Assembly (NCBI GenBank): GCA_012295275.1
Contig: CM022672.1
Location: 32,250,087-32,314,086 of the forward strand
Source of the DNA: Chrysomallon squamiferum
Lineage: Eukaryota; Mollusca; Gastropoda; Neomphalida; Peltospiridae
Length of the DNA stretch: 64,000 nucleotides
Reading direction: 5' to 3'
The notes below the pieces were generated by a model. The model ran no database searches. It was not told the origin of the DNA and saw only the letters and a list, made by a program, of their open reading frames with translations. A program made the position numbers and the translations under genes. Below are positions 47,299 through 60,049 of this stretch, one piece after another (position 1 is the first letter of the stretch; each line of letters begins with the position of its first letter).

Positions 47299-47930
47299 CT
47301 GAAGAAAAAAAAAAAAAATGTAAAACTTATAATTAAAATAAAAATAATATTCAGAGTTACATAGATTAAACTCAAATGTCCTTGATTATCAGTATTTACC
47401 TGGAAATGTAAGTTATACAATTTGACATGTAAAATGAAGACTAGATATAAATGAAATGTGATGTTTTTTTACTTAATAGTAGAGCTGAGCTGAGAAGTAA
47501 CAGAATGTAGTATCAATCTTGATTTCTGCAGTCTGTTACTGAAAACTGAAAACTGAAAACACAAACAGCTGTGTTAATTAACAGTGAAAATGTAGATGGT
47601 TTTTCTCTCACAGTTTCATTATCAAAAATAACAACAATGTCTGTCATCTGAAGCAGATTTTTTCAAATTATTAATCAAAAATGATTTTAGTGAACTTCAT
47701 GGTGGCTGAAAGGTCTGAGAGACAAGTTCACACTTATTTACCAATCAAGCAGCCTGGGTGATGTGAAACATCTGACAGTCAACTGTTGTTCTGTAACTCT
47801 CCTCTGATTTCTCTGCTCTGTTATGTGAAAAATAAAATATTACACTCATACATTAAACAACAAGACAAATGTTAGAATTACAAATGTAATGTACACACAG
47901 TTTACTTGCCAATCACTGAGTCTGTTAACT

Positions 47931-47931
<1 letters not shown>

Positions 47932-48003
<72 letters not shown>
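47932..48003. repeat. (CT)n microsatellite at a deletion joint
   Basis: About 36 CT units. The left flank (ending CTGTTAACTAG) matches A 6,656-6,674 and the right flank (AGAATTTTCCTTCTG) matches A 11,088, so the run marks the joint of a 4.4-kb loss from B. Confidence 0.95.
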
Positions 48004-48005
<2 letters not shown>

Positions 48006-48420
48006 GAATTTTCCTTCTGTACATATGCTATAATTTATAACAAAATAGATGTTATTATATGTAACAATTTAAGTTAAGTCAGAAAGGAGTAACACTAGGC
48101 TATAAACAAGACATTTATCAACACTATTAAAATATTTATTGTTAAGTTGAACATGCTTCCTGTTAAGAAATTTCAACACAGAATTCTAAAATTCAACATA
48201 ATAAAAAAAACGTTTCAGTATTTCATACAGATGTGGATTATTATTAAATAAATAAACTAGTGTTTTGCCAGTCACAATGAATCTGTCAAATTTGTTTTAT
48301 AAAATCTGTCTGGAACTGTGTGTTAACAGTTTTTTAACAAGTGTGTTTGAAATTGTAAAGATAAAAAGTGGAGAAATGCTGATTTTAAACTGACACAGTT
48401 TTCTAACAGACATTACTTAC

Positions 48421-49380
48421 TAGGAATGAGACTTTCCGAGAAGCTGGACAACAGTGGGGTGACACTTCCAGACATTTCCTACTCCTCAACTTGACCAGTT
48501 GCCTCAGAGAGAAACCACCTTGATGAAAAGTTAGAGTACTCCCACCTTGTTCACCAGCCAGTCTGAACACAGGATACTCAACTAAAAAACAAAACAGTAA
48601 ACATCACAATGTACTTAACATTACCTACAGCCTGTTTATAACAAACTTATGTCTTCAGTGTTCAGGTAATATCATTCTGACACAAAAGCTGAATACAGAG
48701 CAGTTATTAACTGAACAAAAATAAAAAATAAATAATTTAATACTCTGTAGAGAAATGTTTTAAAATGTCATTTAATAGAAATTCAGCATGACACCAAAAC
48801 CTACAGCTATTCTGAATCTATGGTTTACATTTATTTTCTTATTTATATATATCAGATATAAATTGTAATACTTTACCAAACCAGGAAACTGACTTCATCT
48901 CTTTATTAATAAAACATATTTAGTGATAACTTTGATAAAACTGACATTGGAACAGAAACAAACAATGATATTCTAACACAGAAAATGAAACATCTAACAC
49001 AAATATAGATAAAATATATAACATACATCAAAATAATATATATATCATTTTATCACTTAATGAATATATATGAAATGAATATAGAAAACAACAACAATCT
49101 TCTTCATAATTTGGTGTCACTCACTGTCAAAGAAACACACACACTCCTGTCTCCATCTCATCAAGTCTACAACATCAGCAGCTAATCTGTCAAGAGAGAC
49201 ACACTGAACTCTTCTCTCTCTGAACACTTTGCTAGCCTCCTTAGCAACCTTCAAAATAAAAATAAAACACCACATTATTATCATTAGATTGTTTTTATTC
49301 TCTCAGGTTTTCTATTCAAATACAACATTTTATTAGAAAAAGATTATTTTCATTCATTTAAGTATACTGACAGTACAATA

Positions 49381-49457
<77 letters not shown>

Positions 49458-49960
49458 ATAAAATTATAATAACAAAAGATACTGCAAAATTACCTTTAAA
49501 ATTACCTTAAATGTTTAATTAATAATATAAAATGGTGTTTGCTATTAAACATATTTTTGTTGATATCTTTATTTTAAATAAGTATACAGAAAAGAGCTGG
49601 CAAATACATTTTATCTCACAATAAGAAACTTTAAAATAATGTTGATTTATGAATAAAAAATACAATAAAAAATAAAAAAAAACAATAAGGAAGAAATTTA
49701 ATAAGAAATAAAATTACAGAGAGCTACACACTCATTAAATTATCTAATATGCAGATAATAATCATTTTAAAACACAAGAAAAAAGAAGGAATTCACTTAC
49801 TGAACAAATCAAATTCCAAAGCCTGTTAACAAGCTCTCTGTACAGATCTCCGTGTCATGAATGATGAAGAATGATGAAGAGTGATGAACTTTGAACTTTG
49901 TCCTTTGACCTGCATGCTTTTGTCGTGCTGTAAAACGTGTATCAACTCCTGCTCTAGCAT
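48421..49960 (-). pseudogene. Unrecognised gene, copy B, truncated to exons 1-3
   Basis: Exon 1 (49,960-49,801) starts MLEQELIHVLQHDKSMQVKG but has a net 10-bp insertion relative to the expected length and stops after SVQRAC. Exon 2 (49,248-49,125) and exon 3 (48,581-48,421) keep their splice sites and frames. All three base changes in exon 2 compared with A alter the protein (T/A, T/A and L/F), while exon 3 has one silent and one D/G change. Exons 4-6 are gone with the CT-linked deletion. Copy B is therefore very unlikely to make the original product. Confidence 0.7.
49384..49455. repeat. (AT)n(AG)n compound microsatellite, copy B
   Basis: About 15 AT units followed by about 21 AG units, the counterpart of 12,475-12,556. 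Confidence 0.95.
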
Positions 49961-49997
49961 GTAGTAATCTAAATAATAACAAGAAAAATAAAGAGTA

Positions 49998-50040
<43 letters not shown>

Positions 50041-50162
50041 TCATTAATTCATTAATTTAATTTGAAAACCTGTATATAGATCTAAGATTATTTATTTATT
50101 TATTTATTTATTTTTATTACTTTATTTTTATTTAATATTTTTTAATATATATATTTTTTTTA

Positions 50163-50219
<57 letters not shown>

Positions 50220-50327
50220 GTTTTCAGTTTGTTCGTTTCTCTTTTGTTGTTGTCGAATTTGTTGTAATATCTGTTTTCGGAAAGAATTGTAAAGCGTCAG
50301 TTGTTTGTGCAGTGTTTAAGGTGAAAT

Positions 50328-50462
50328 TCACATCAGCAGTGAGTACTGAGAACTGGATGGGATGGTATGGGGTGGGGGGTGACCTAGTTTATTAATTTTG
50401 TTTGAGCGCTGCGACACGACTTGAAGTCGATCGATAAACGAGTTGTCATGGTAGCGAAACAT
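50328..50462 (-). other. Small ORF upstream of the truncated gene, copy B
   Basis: A 44-codon frame MFRYHDNSFIDRLQ...SLLM-stop, same length as 13,398-13,532, with C/Y and P/L changes and at least one silent change. Confidence 0.2.
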
Positions 50463-51442
50463 AAGCTGCCTTGTAGTTTCTTTTATTTATTTATTTATTT
50501 GTTTGTGTATTGTTGTTGTTTTTGTTATTTTTATTGTCCTTTATACTGTGATGATGATGATAATATTTGATGATTAATATATTGCTCCCCTTTATTTATT
50601 TATTTATTTTTTTAAATTTAGCAAATAAATAATAATAACACATTTTTAAAAAATGTATTCAATATTTTATTTCCGTATTTATTTCTAAAATGATATTTTT
50701 TAAAGATTTATTTCGTTTCCTTTATTTCAAAATTAAAACGAAACGTTTCGACTGTGAATATGTGTGTGTAAGAGAGCTTGTGTTACATATATTTACAACA
50801 TAACGTGTTACTGAAAATTAAAGAACTAGAAATTGTAATATTTAATTTATCTTCAACTCGCATGTCCTCAACGACTACATAATAAGTATACATGTGTAAA
50901 ATAAATAATTTTCTTTGTAATTTAAAAATTGTGTTTTGTTTTGATGTTCATAGTGGATACTTGATATTATATATAGTTTATAACTGTAGTATATGCAAAT
51001 ATATGTATCTATTATAATCAACCGTCACAATTTCTTAATTACACAGTCAGCGGGTACACAAAAGGCGCAATTCCTAGACAAGAAACGAGCCATATTTTAA
51101 TAGGTTCGTTAGCACTCGAGAGCTAACACCTCTTATGCGCTGGGCTTCATGACAACAGTGATGATGACAACATTTATAATAATCATAGTGACATGATATA
51201 AAAGCCAGCCACCATAAAAACACACATTAACAATAACAGCGGTAATAATAATGATAATCATTAAAATGGTACTAACAAAGCAAGACAACCCACATAATAA
51301 TAGGTATATTGTTATTATTATTATTGTTGTTGTTCTTGTTGTTGTTGGTGGTGGTGGTGTTGGTAGTGGTGGTCGTTCTGGTGGTGTTTGTTTGTTTTGT
51401 TTGATTTTGTTTGATTTTTTTGTACATGTCTGCTACTATCAC

Positions 51443-51881
51443 CTAACACAGGACACATGGAGGAAGATCCAGACTCTTGGTCTTGTACAGCGATATAGAG
51501 AAGAGGAGGACGTGAAACTCTTCTGTGGCGTGCTAGATGGACTCGCCTTCTTACTAGTGGATGACGTCACTGAGGGTCTGACATATCTACAGAAGCACAT
51601 ACCAGAAAGACTCGAACCTCTCCTGGACTACATTGACAACACCTATGTGTCCTCATGAAGGGGAATCAAGAACCAACAATACATACGAGGGATGGAAGAG
51701 CGCCATTGCAAAGCTAGTTGGACATGCACCCTCTACCATCTGGAGAGACATTGATAGCACACGGAAAGATCAGGTCCAGATTTCTGCTGCGAGACGCCAC
51801 ACCCACAAACCTCAGTCAAAGCTACACAAACTGTGCACTGACAGGCGTCACAACAGCGAGACTGTCTCAGATATTTTTTAA
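51443..51881 (+). pseudogene. Second MULE transposase C-terminal fragment, copy B
   Basis: Here the first block is intact: LTQDTWRKIQTLGLVQRYRE, then VKLFCGVLDGLAFLLVDDV, then HIPERLEPLLDYIDNTYVSS and a stop at 51,656-51,658. The overlapping frame then gives CPHEGESRTNNTYEGWKSAI. The conserved Cys of R-T-N-N-x-C-E-G-W is Tyr. Only one shortened 36-bp C-terminal unit is present. The internal deletion and frame change at the TYVSS/SRTNN junction are shared with copy A and therefore predate the duplication. Confidence 0.75.
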
Positions 51882-51974
51882 GGGTATTGGCCTTTGTGTA
51901 AGATTTAAAACTGAATAAAAAATACTAATTCTGTTCTAAGTGTTGTATCCTATCTGTCACTACTAATGTGTGGT

Positions 51975-52022
51975 GTGGGGATCTGTCCACGTGGGGAATT
52001 GTCTGTGTGGGTATCTGTCCGC
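51975..52022 (+). repeat. 16-bp tandem repeat, 3 units, copy B
   Basis: Units at 51,975, 51,991 and 52,007; copy A has six. Confidence 0.85.
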
Positions 52023-52024
52023 TA

Positions 52025-52375
52025 ACTTTGAAATTCATGCGCAATAATAGAGCCGCGCAGTAGCATTGATTACACGGGCATCGGGAGGAGCAGCACATTT
52101 GAGAGGAATCTGATTGCGACCCGTCGAAGGGTGCACTTTGTAAATATGACAGTCGCAGCTTCGGATTACATCCATTTTGTTTAGAGACAAGACACGTGAA
52201 CTGCTGAACAGTGGCATGACAACCAGTCTAAATAAACGGGTGGCGAACATTGCTGCCGTGGCTGACGAATATTGTGCGAACTCATGTTAAGACGTCTGTG
52301 ATGGCGGGCCCACCATCTGTTACAGTGCGTAGCGAGTCAGACGCAAAGAATGAATGAAGAAATAACTAAAGACGG
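52025..52375 (+). other. GC-richer conserved island, copy B
   Basis: Counterpart of 16,290-16,637. The plus-strand frame MAGPPSVTVRSESDAKNE stops earlier than in A and the following donor is GTAAAT instead of GTAAGT. Confidence 0.3.
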
Positions 52376-52729
52376 TAAATTGAGCTGATTTCACTTCCAT
52401 GGTATTTGTTTGCGGTGTGTATGATTGGGCGTGTGTGTGTATGTTGTGTGTATCAATGTACGCATGTATGTAGCGCAACGATGGTACTACAGTTACTACT
52501 ACAATACCACTACTACTGCTAGTAATAATTCTGACATCATGGAAAAAAGCAACAACGGGAACAGTAACATTAACAGTAAAAAATATAATAACGATATAAA
52601 AAAGTAACCACCACTGTAACAACAACAACAACCACGTAAGCAGTGATATTAACAAGATGGTAAAAATATCAGTTACTTAAATGAGAACTATAACATCATT
52701 AATAAAACACCGATGATACGACACCAGAG

Positions 52730-52787
52730 GAAAAACCCGGTTTAATGCTTTAATGTAATTTAAAATATTTGAAATAAAATTCATGTA

Positions 52788-52849
<62 letters not shown>

Positions 52850-53128
52850 CTATTATTATTATTATTTCTTTATGATCAAATGTTTGATTGTTTAGTATTG
52901 TAAATGTCCTGTGTTTCATATCTTTAAATAGATAACTGGATTCTATACTGAAAGTTGGAATATTTCTACGACCTGTGTTTAAAATTTCTGTCATCTCTGT
53001 ACAGCTTGTTATTGAAACACGTGTTAGTGATAACATTCCTACGTTGTTGTTGTCAAGACTAATGTTTACTTACTTCTCCTAAATTTATTACTAAAGATAA
53101 AGATTACTTTAGTACAAAGTCAACTTAA

Positions 53129-53195
<67 letters not shown>

Positions 53196-53510
53196 TTTAA
53201 TAATAAAAAAATAAAAAGTAAACAAATGAACAAACAAATAAATTGAAAAAAGATACGAATAAGTAAATAAGCATATTAATAAACAACAAGCAAATAAAAA
53301 AGATAATAAACAAATAAACAAATAAATAAATAGGCAAGTAAGTAAATAGATCAGTAAACAAACACTGAGATCAGAGATATATAAATAAATAAATAAATAA
53401 ATAAATAACAACAACAGTAATAAAAGCAGGAGCAGGTGAATAGTAATATGCTAAAAATGGTAAAAGTACTGAAACACTGAGATATTCCACTTAGGTTTTC
53501 CAGTGTGTGT
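52730..53510. other. B-specific segment with TTA and GA repeats
   Basis: No match to copy A. Contains a TTA run (52,788-52,846), a GA run (53,132-53,193) and AAAT/AATA-rich DNA (53,210-53,410). No gene seen. Confidence 0.7.
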
Positions 53511-53962
53511 AATTAACTTGCACAAAATAGAAGATATTTACAAACATATTAATTTATTATGGAAGATGTTTTTTTAAAATTGAAACGTTTATAGCACAGA
53601 GACAGAACTAACATTATTCGGTACCACTTTGGTGTGTGATCTACGCGATCTAGTGATCTACACCGAGCAAATTCAACTTTGGTGTGTGATCTACGTGGTT
53701 ATTTAAATTATTATTTTGTTTATTCCTGGTTTTTTATTATTATTTTTCACAGCATAAATGGAAAAGCAAAATCCTAATATTATATATTTATAATTGATAG
53801 GAATAAGGACTAAAAAGTATACAAATGCGAATAATTGTATTGATGAATTCAGCGAATATCTGCTAGAAACGTAAGAAAAAGATTTTCAGTTTTCTTCGAT
53901 CTTCCTTCATTTCTCCACCACAACGACGACATAGTGCAACATTTTCTCCATCATCTACATTA

Positions 53963-54398
53963 CAGGGGCGCACAAACTTTCTGATCTTATAGACCGCAGC
54001 GCTTTAACTTCACTGGCACTAGGGCCGCAGAAATTTCATTGTGATTACGTAAACTCTGAAAACGTAACATGTATGATTTTGTATAATTTTCTAACAGTGA
54101 ACCTCTGTGACTGAAAATGCTGCATGTAAAAAATGGGTGCGTTTACATATTTCCATATAAACTGACTTCTTTCTTGTTGATTCCCATTAAAGTAAAAAAT
54201 AAAACCGTTATTAATGTTATTTATCAGTTTTATTAAATAACATCTTCAAAACTCTCGGATCTAAAAATGAATACTAGGCGACATTTTGTGTACGGCATCT
54301 GACAGTGATAGGAAGTTCATGTTGTACGAGTGTTTATACTGAGACGTCAAATGTGATGAGGTGACATCGTTTCCACGGCCGCAGGTTGCGCACCCCTG
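53963..54398. mobile_element. Non-autonomous hAT-like element, copy B
   Basis: Same 436-bp length and same CAGGGGCGCACAAACT / CAGGGGTGCGCAACCT ends as 18,576-19,011, with only a few substitutions. Confidence 0.6.
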
Positions 54399-54479
54399 AT
54401 TTACAAGGACATTTCTTCGTAAAACTGTAACTGCCTTCGTCTCGTCTCTGATCACGTTGTAAAAATCTTTAGCCAACAT

Positions 54480-54761
54480 CTTAAAGTTACTTCAGAAATT
54501 GAAACGAACAAGTAAAATCACAGAGTGGAATACACATAAACTACCAAATCGCATACCTATTCAGAAATGAAGTTTGCCATATGTGATGTTCTTACATATT
54601 TATCACGCATTAGGTCGAATCTGTTTTATTACTTTACATGCCTGCTATAGTTTCCTGTAAGTCGTAGATCACGCGCCAAATTAGCACCCATTATTCTCTA
54701 AATGTTGACCAATTCGGTTTATTTTTGCTGAGCTTAATTCATTATGTTTTAAAACAATCTT

Positions 54762-54828
<67 letters not shown>

Positions 54829-55960
54829 ACATGAGAGCTAGCTGATAGGTACTGAGTCATAGGAAGGGATATCAGTTTGTTACACTCTTCTGAAATAACA
54901 AATTTGTTCAGTTTATCTTTAGTTATATATTATTATTAATGATACCCATCTATGTGAAAACACTGATCACGTTAATGATTTCTCACAGTAATGATCACCA
55001 ATGACTTAACAAGGTTGGATACAGATGATATCGATATTGAAGCTTTAATTCTACTGATCTGAGTAAGTGTTTAAATTTCACACGTGTTGTGCTATTTTAG
55101 GAACAGGTCTGCGGGCGACTCGTGTGATTCTTAGGGCGACGTGCTGCCCGCGGTCACCGTGTTGCTGTTCTAGAATCATTTTATTCATTTGTATTAAAAA
55201 TTAGTAGTGTTCTTTTTCTTCTTCTTCTTTCTTCTTTTCCTTTCTTTCTTTCTTTTTTCTTTTCTTTTTTGCAATTCTAAAACAAACAAGTGTGAGTGTG
55301 CGTGTGTGAGAGTACATGCTTTTTTACAGAAACGCTTCTGATAAAGAAATAAATTATAAGAAGAGAACAGGCGCACACATTTGTATATGTCACTGTGTAT
55401 TTGTGTATGTTGCTGTGTATTTGTGTTTGTTGTTGTGTTGTTTGTATTTGTATGTATCAGTTTGTTTTTGTGTGTTGGTGTGTGTTTTTGAGTGTTGGTG
55501 TTTCATTGAGTGCGAGCGTGTGCGAGCGTGTTACTGTTAAAACAAAACAAAATCATTGCAAAATATAATTACTCGTATTTTATTTTTATTAGTTGATGCC
55601 TTACTTATGTCCCTTTCTTAAAGTTACTCACAGTATATACTATTCACCTCTATTTGAAATGTTAAAGCATGAGTGGGTGTATAATTGAACTTATGTATGA
55701 CAAACATCTGTTAGTGTGGGTGTTTAAAGATATGTGTTTTTGTGTCTTTGATTTTGTGTGTGTGTTTGTGTATGTACGTATGTGTGTGTGAATGTTCTTG
55801 TGTTGGAGCATGTATGTGTATGAATATAAAATCAGTCGATATGTGCGTGTGTATTTACGAATATATGTGTGTTTGAGACAGTGTATAGACAGTGAAGGCC
55901 CGTTTTTGCTATGTATATGTGTGAAAGATAATGTACATGTTTTGATGTATGTATATGTGT
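54480..55960. other. No gene seen; matches A 19,092-20,580
   Basis: Holds a TTA run (54,764-54,826), a pyrimidine tract (55,212-55,270) and TG-rich DNA (55,380-55,540 and 55,755-55,860). Confidence 0.5.
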
Positions 55961-56215
55961 GAACAAGAGTGAACGTTTATATATTTTATATGTATGTGAA
56001 AGAGTGTATATCTTTATATGTATGTATACATGTGAAAGATAATGCACATGTTTATATGTATGTATATGTGTATGAAAAATAATGTACGTTTATATGTATT
56101 TATATATGTGAAAGATAATGTTTATGTTTATATGAATGTAGGTGTGTGAAAGATATAATACAAGTTGTATATTTATGTCTATATGTGAAAGATAGAGTAC
56201 ATGTTTACATGTATG
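55895..56215 (+). repeat. Degenerate satellite of about 45 bp, about 7 units
   Basis: Repeats of TATATGTATGTATATGTGTG followed by AAAGATAATGTACATGTT with frequent changes. Copy A has only two to three units (20,495-20,610). Confidence 0.8.
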
Positions 56216-56301
56216 TATGTGAGACATTACGGTCATGCGTTCTATAGTGAAAAAGGAGGGGCATTTGTGTCGTTTGTCTGTGCGTGTTTGTATGTAAGAA
56301 A

Positions 56302-56302
<1 letters not shown>

Positions 56303-56340
<38 letters not shown>

Positions 56341-56408
56341 TGTGTGTGTGTTTATTTACTTATAATTATAATGACGGATATTAAACAAACGTTGCTAACA
56401 CCCTAATT

Positions 56409-56488
<80 letters not shown>

Positions 56489-56530
56489 AATTATTATTAT
56501 TAGTTGTAGTAGTAGTAGTAGTTGCGGTTT
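56303..56530. repeat. (GT)n, TTTA/TTA and TAG microsatellites
   Basis: GT run 56,303-56,351, TTTA run 56,409-56,440, TTA run 56,440-56,486 and TAG run near 56,505-56,522. Confidence 0.95.
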
Positions 56531-56589
56531 TCTTTATAATGTTCACTTTATTGTTTAAATAAAAGGACCACTTATTAAAATTTTGCTTT

Positions 56590-57225
56590 AAAGTATGTCA
56601 TAATTATTTTATTTTATTGTTCACTTAGGAAATATGTTTTAACTTTTAATCAGAGTAATTCGTCGCTCGATATATGGGTTGATAGGTCATTACATTACAT
56701 CATTTCCAGTGCAAATGGGGAAAACCCTGTACAGAAATAACTGTCCAATCAAAATATTTGATTTGATCGGTGACATTCGGACTTTTCAAATACCTATAAA
56801 TAACATTAACATAATAATATGTTGTTTTATTAATCATCAACGATTTACTAAACCACTAATACTGAAGAGTATTAATTCAATACTATACTTTTCTTAGCAA
56901 TCCCACAACTAATAATACTAAATCAAATAGCACCTGTATAAATTCTTGCCTGCGTCTATTTTTAGATGACGCTGCAAACAGTAGCTCCGCCCACTTGTCT
57001 GAATTCTTTTAACAACTCGCCACTTGTAGACAACATCTGATAGATAAACTGCTCAAATTTAAATGTTAGTCACTGAAGTTTCATTACAGAATAGTTACTA
57101 ACAAAACATTGTTATTACAGTAAATGCACAAGTGATTAAGGCCTACATAAACCAAGACATGAATTTCTGTTGTAGACTCAGTCTTTTAAAGACAGATCAG
57201 TGTTTCTTTGATGTTCAGATCATTC
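56590..57225. other. B-specific segment, absent from copy A
   Basis: In A the flanks meet at about 20,630-20,645. It contains normal-complexity DNA, including a 72-codon plus-strand frame (56,679-56,897) without splice context and a CTCCGCCCAC GC-box-like motif near 56,985. It could be original DNA lost from A or an insertion in B; no element ends were recognised. Confidence 0.6.
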
Positions 57226-57229
57226 TGTT

Positions 57230-58793
57230 AAAGACTGCAATGTGATGTGTGTTCAGGAATGTATCTCTCACTGAAGTATTATTTATATTTTTGTGTGAAA
57301 CAACAGGTCGATATTGGCTTTTTATTGTTTCATTCATTCAATATTTTTTTTTAAATATTTAAAAGTAATTAAGATAATTTGAAATTTTAAACAAACCTTT
57401 TTTTATATATTTTAATTATTTTTCAAAAATGGTTTCATTTCTTATTTATTCTTTCTTGTTGTAGTTGTTTTTCTTCTAATTATTTTCTAATAAATTTTTA
57501 AAAGTTTAAAATTACACTTTCTTTTTATTATTTTATTCTATACAGTCAATAAAAATTACTACTATTAAATTATGATTAATATTAGAGTTATGCATATGTC
57601 TATTGTTATTATTATTATTATTAGTAGTAGTAGTAGTTGTTGTTGTTGTTGTAGTAGTAATAGCAGCAATATAGTATTATTATTATTATTTGTTTGAACA
57701 TTTTGAGGAGATCAGTAAAGAAAGACTTAAAAGAATAGTTAAAATATTCATTATTCTGTTCATGTTCTGAACTGCAGATAACTATTGCTTTTCATTAAGA
57801 AATATTTGTTTAAAACTTAATATTGACTTAAATTTCTTTTTAAAGTTTTATTCTTGAGCTCAAAGAAAAGAGATTTGAAAGAAAAATGAATAGTAATCAC
57901 TAATCACAGATGTTAAAAATTATTAAACTTTGTGTTTCTCATTTGATTTAATGATGAGAGGTCATTTTTAAAAATATTTTCATTTAAAGTTTTTATTAAC
58001 AGTTCTTGAATGCTAAAGTCTTGCTTAGATTTGTTTATTTACAAAAGAGTAAATGTAAGCAGTGTTATCAGTAATTTTGTATTACTAGTCTGAATATATA
58101 ATACCAGGATTTTAAAATCAGTTAAAGTGTATTCACTGAATTTTCTAGAAACAAGAATGACAAAGTTTATAAGTTAATGTGGCTTTGTAATATTAACATA
58201 AATTATTATTTTAAATTTAATGCCACAAAAGGAAGATCAGTTTGATGCAGTGTTTACAAATAAAATGTATGTTAAAGTTACATTAAAGTGTAAGATAACT
58301 TGTAACACAAGACATAAACACAGTACTCTCCTAACAAAGCTTTAACAAAAAACTTTCTATTTTGTCTCATGCTATACAAAAAATATTTAGAATTATGTAT
58401 ACTTAAATTAAAATGTGTTTTGTTTTGTTTACATTGTTTGAAAGCAGCAGGATGGAATATGATATTTATAAAAGTAAAAATTCAGATTAATAAAGGAATT
58501 AAAAACAAAATAATAATATAGGTAAATAATATTTACTATATTAGTATGAACTGTATTTATATCTACTATAATTAAAATGTCCCGAAATAAAATAAAAATA
58601 AAAATCCCCCAAAAGACTGGTTGGATAGAGTATAGGTTCTTCACTGAGTCTGTGAGGTTCATTTGTATTTACTTCTGTGAATGTTTTTGTATGTATTTAT
58701 ACTCCTATGCACTACTGTTTAAATTTTTCTGAAAATTCACAGAGTTAATCACTGAAAATTAAAATTTAGTTATCTTTAGTTTATCATTTATTA

Positions 58794-58851
<58 letters not shown>

Positions 58852-59049
58852 TTGTAATTTTTATTAGTTCTGAATATATCTTCATTTATCATGATTTCTT
58901 GATTTTTATTATCTTTACATATCTGTCATTGTATGTGTTTCTTGTTTCTTGAACAGATTTTTCATCATGATTATTTCTTTGTTTTGACCTAAATTTATGT
59001 ATTCAACTATTTATTTATTATTTATTTATTTATGTATTTATTTATTTAC

Positions 59050-59116
<67 letters not shown>

Positions 59117-59500
59117 TTGTTTTGGATTTGAGTATGTACTTTTATTTATTTTGAATAATTTCTTAATTATTTAATGTTTATTTCTTGGTTTATGGGCTAA
59201 AAGTTTCAAAATGTTTTTTTATTTATTTTATTATTTTTTTTTTTGTTTTTTATTCTGCTTTATATTTACCACTTTGGTTTTAGATTGTGCATTTTTATTT
59301 TTATTGTATATTTTGTATGTGAATTTCTTGTATGTTATCTTTTTTTTTGGTTTTAGATTGTGCATTTTTTTTTATTCTCATAGTTCTTTTGTATGTGAAT
59401 TTCTTGTATGTTAATCTAAACAGATGATTTTTGTTGTTGTTGTTGTTGTTTTGACATCTATATCTTGGTTTTTTCATTTTAGTTCTTTTGCTTTCTTTTT
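57230..59500. other. No gene seen; matches A 20,650-22,880
   Basis: TTA runs at 58,794-58,850 and 59,056-59,115, and a duplicated phrase TTTTAGATTGTGCATTTTT (59,277 and 59,353) giving a local two-unit repeat not present in A. Confidence 0.6.
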
Positions 59501-59574
59501 CAGACTTCTTTATTCTCACCTAGTTCTGTTTGTTCTGTTGTTAACCTCTGTACATGTGACATCTATTTTCAGAT

Positions 59575-59928
59575 CAAAATGAGATATACACAGCCACACT
59601 GCTCTCCCTGTGTATTAGAACTGATGTCAACATAATTCTGTTACCTATCATAGATTTAAAAATCAAGTGTCTTAGAAGTGAATTTCAAAAATCTTCTAAT
59701 ATCCCCAACAAACTTTACATTTGGTTTCATTTTACTTCTTGGATTTCTCTAATGTCTTTCACTACTCACTTGGTCATACTAAAGATAGGGTTAAGTGCTA
59801 TGGACAGACTTCTGAATTCAGGTTTCATGGATCATGGGATCAAACCTTCCCAGATCTCTTTTCAGTTTATTTCCCATTCAACACTTTATTTTATTATTTG
59901 TTTAATGTCAGCTTGTTGTTATCACTGA
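59575..59928 (+). other. 117-codon open frame after a splice-acceptor motif, copy B
   Basis: Same length and stop as 23,152-23,507. The upstream acceptor-containing unit occurs once here instead of three times. Confidence 0.15.
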
Positions 59929-59935
59929 CAGGATG

Positions 59936-60013
59936 TAGTAGTAGTAGTAGTAGTAGTAATAGTAGTAGTAGTAATAATAGTAGTAGTAGTAATAATAATA
60001 GTAGTAGTAGTAC

Positions 60014-60046
<33 letters not shown>

Positions 60047-60048
60047 AC
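59936..60048. repeat. Interrupted (TAG)n microsatellite, copy B
   Basis: About 37 triplets, mostly TAG with TAA and TAC interruptions; half the length of copy A's perfect run. Confidence 0.97.
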
Positions 60049-60049
60049 T

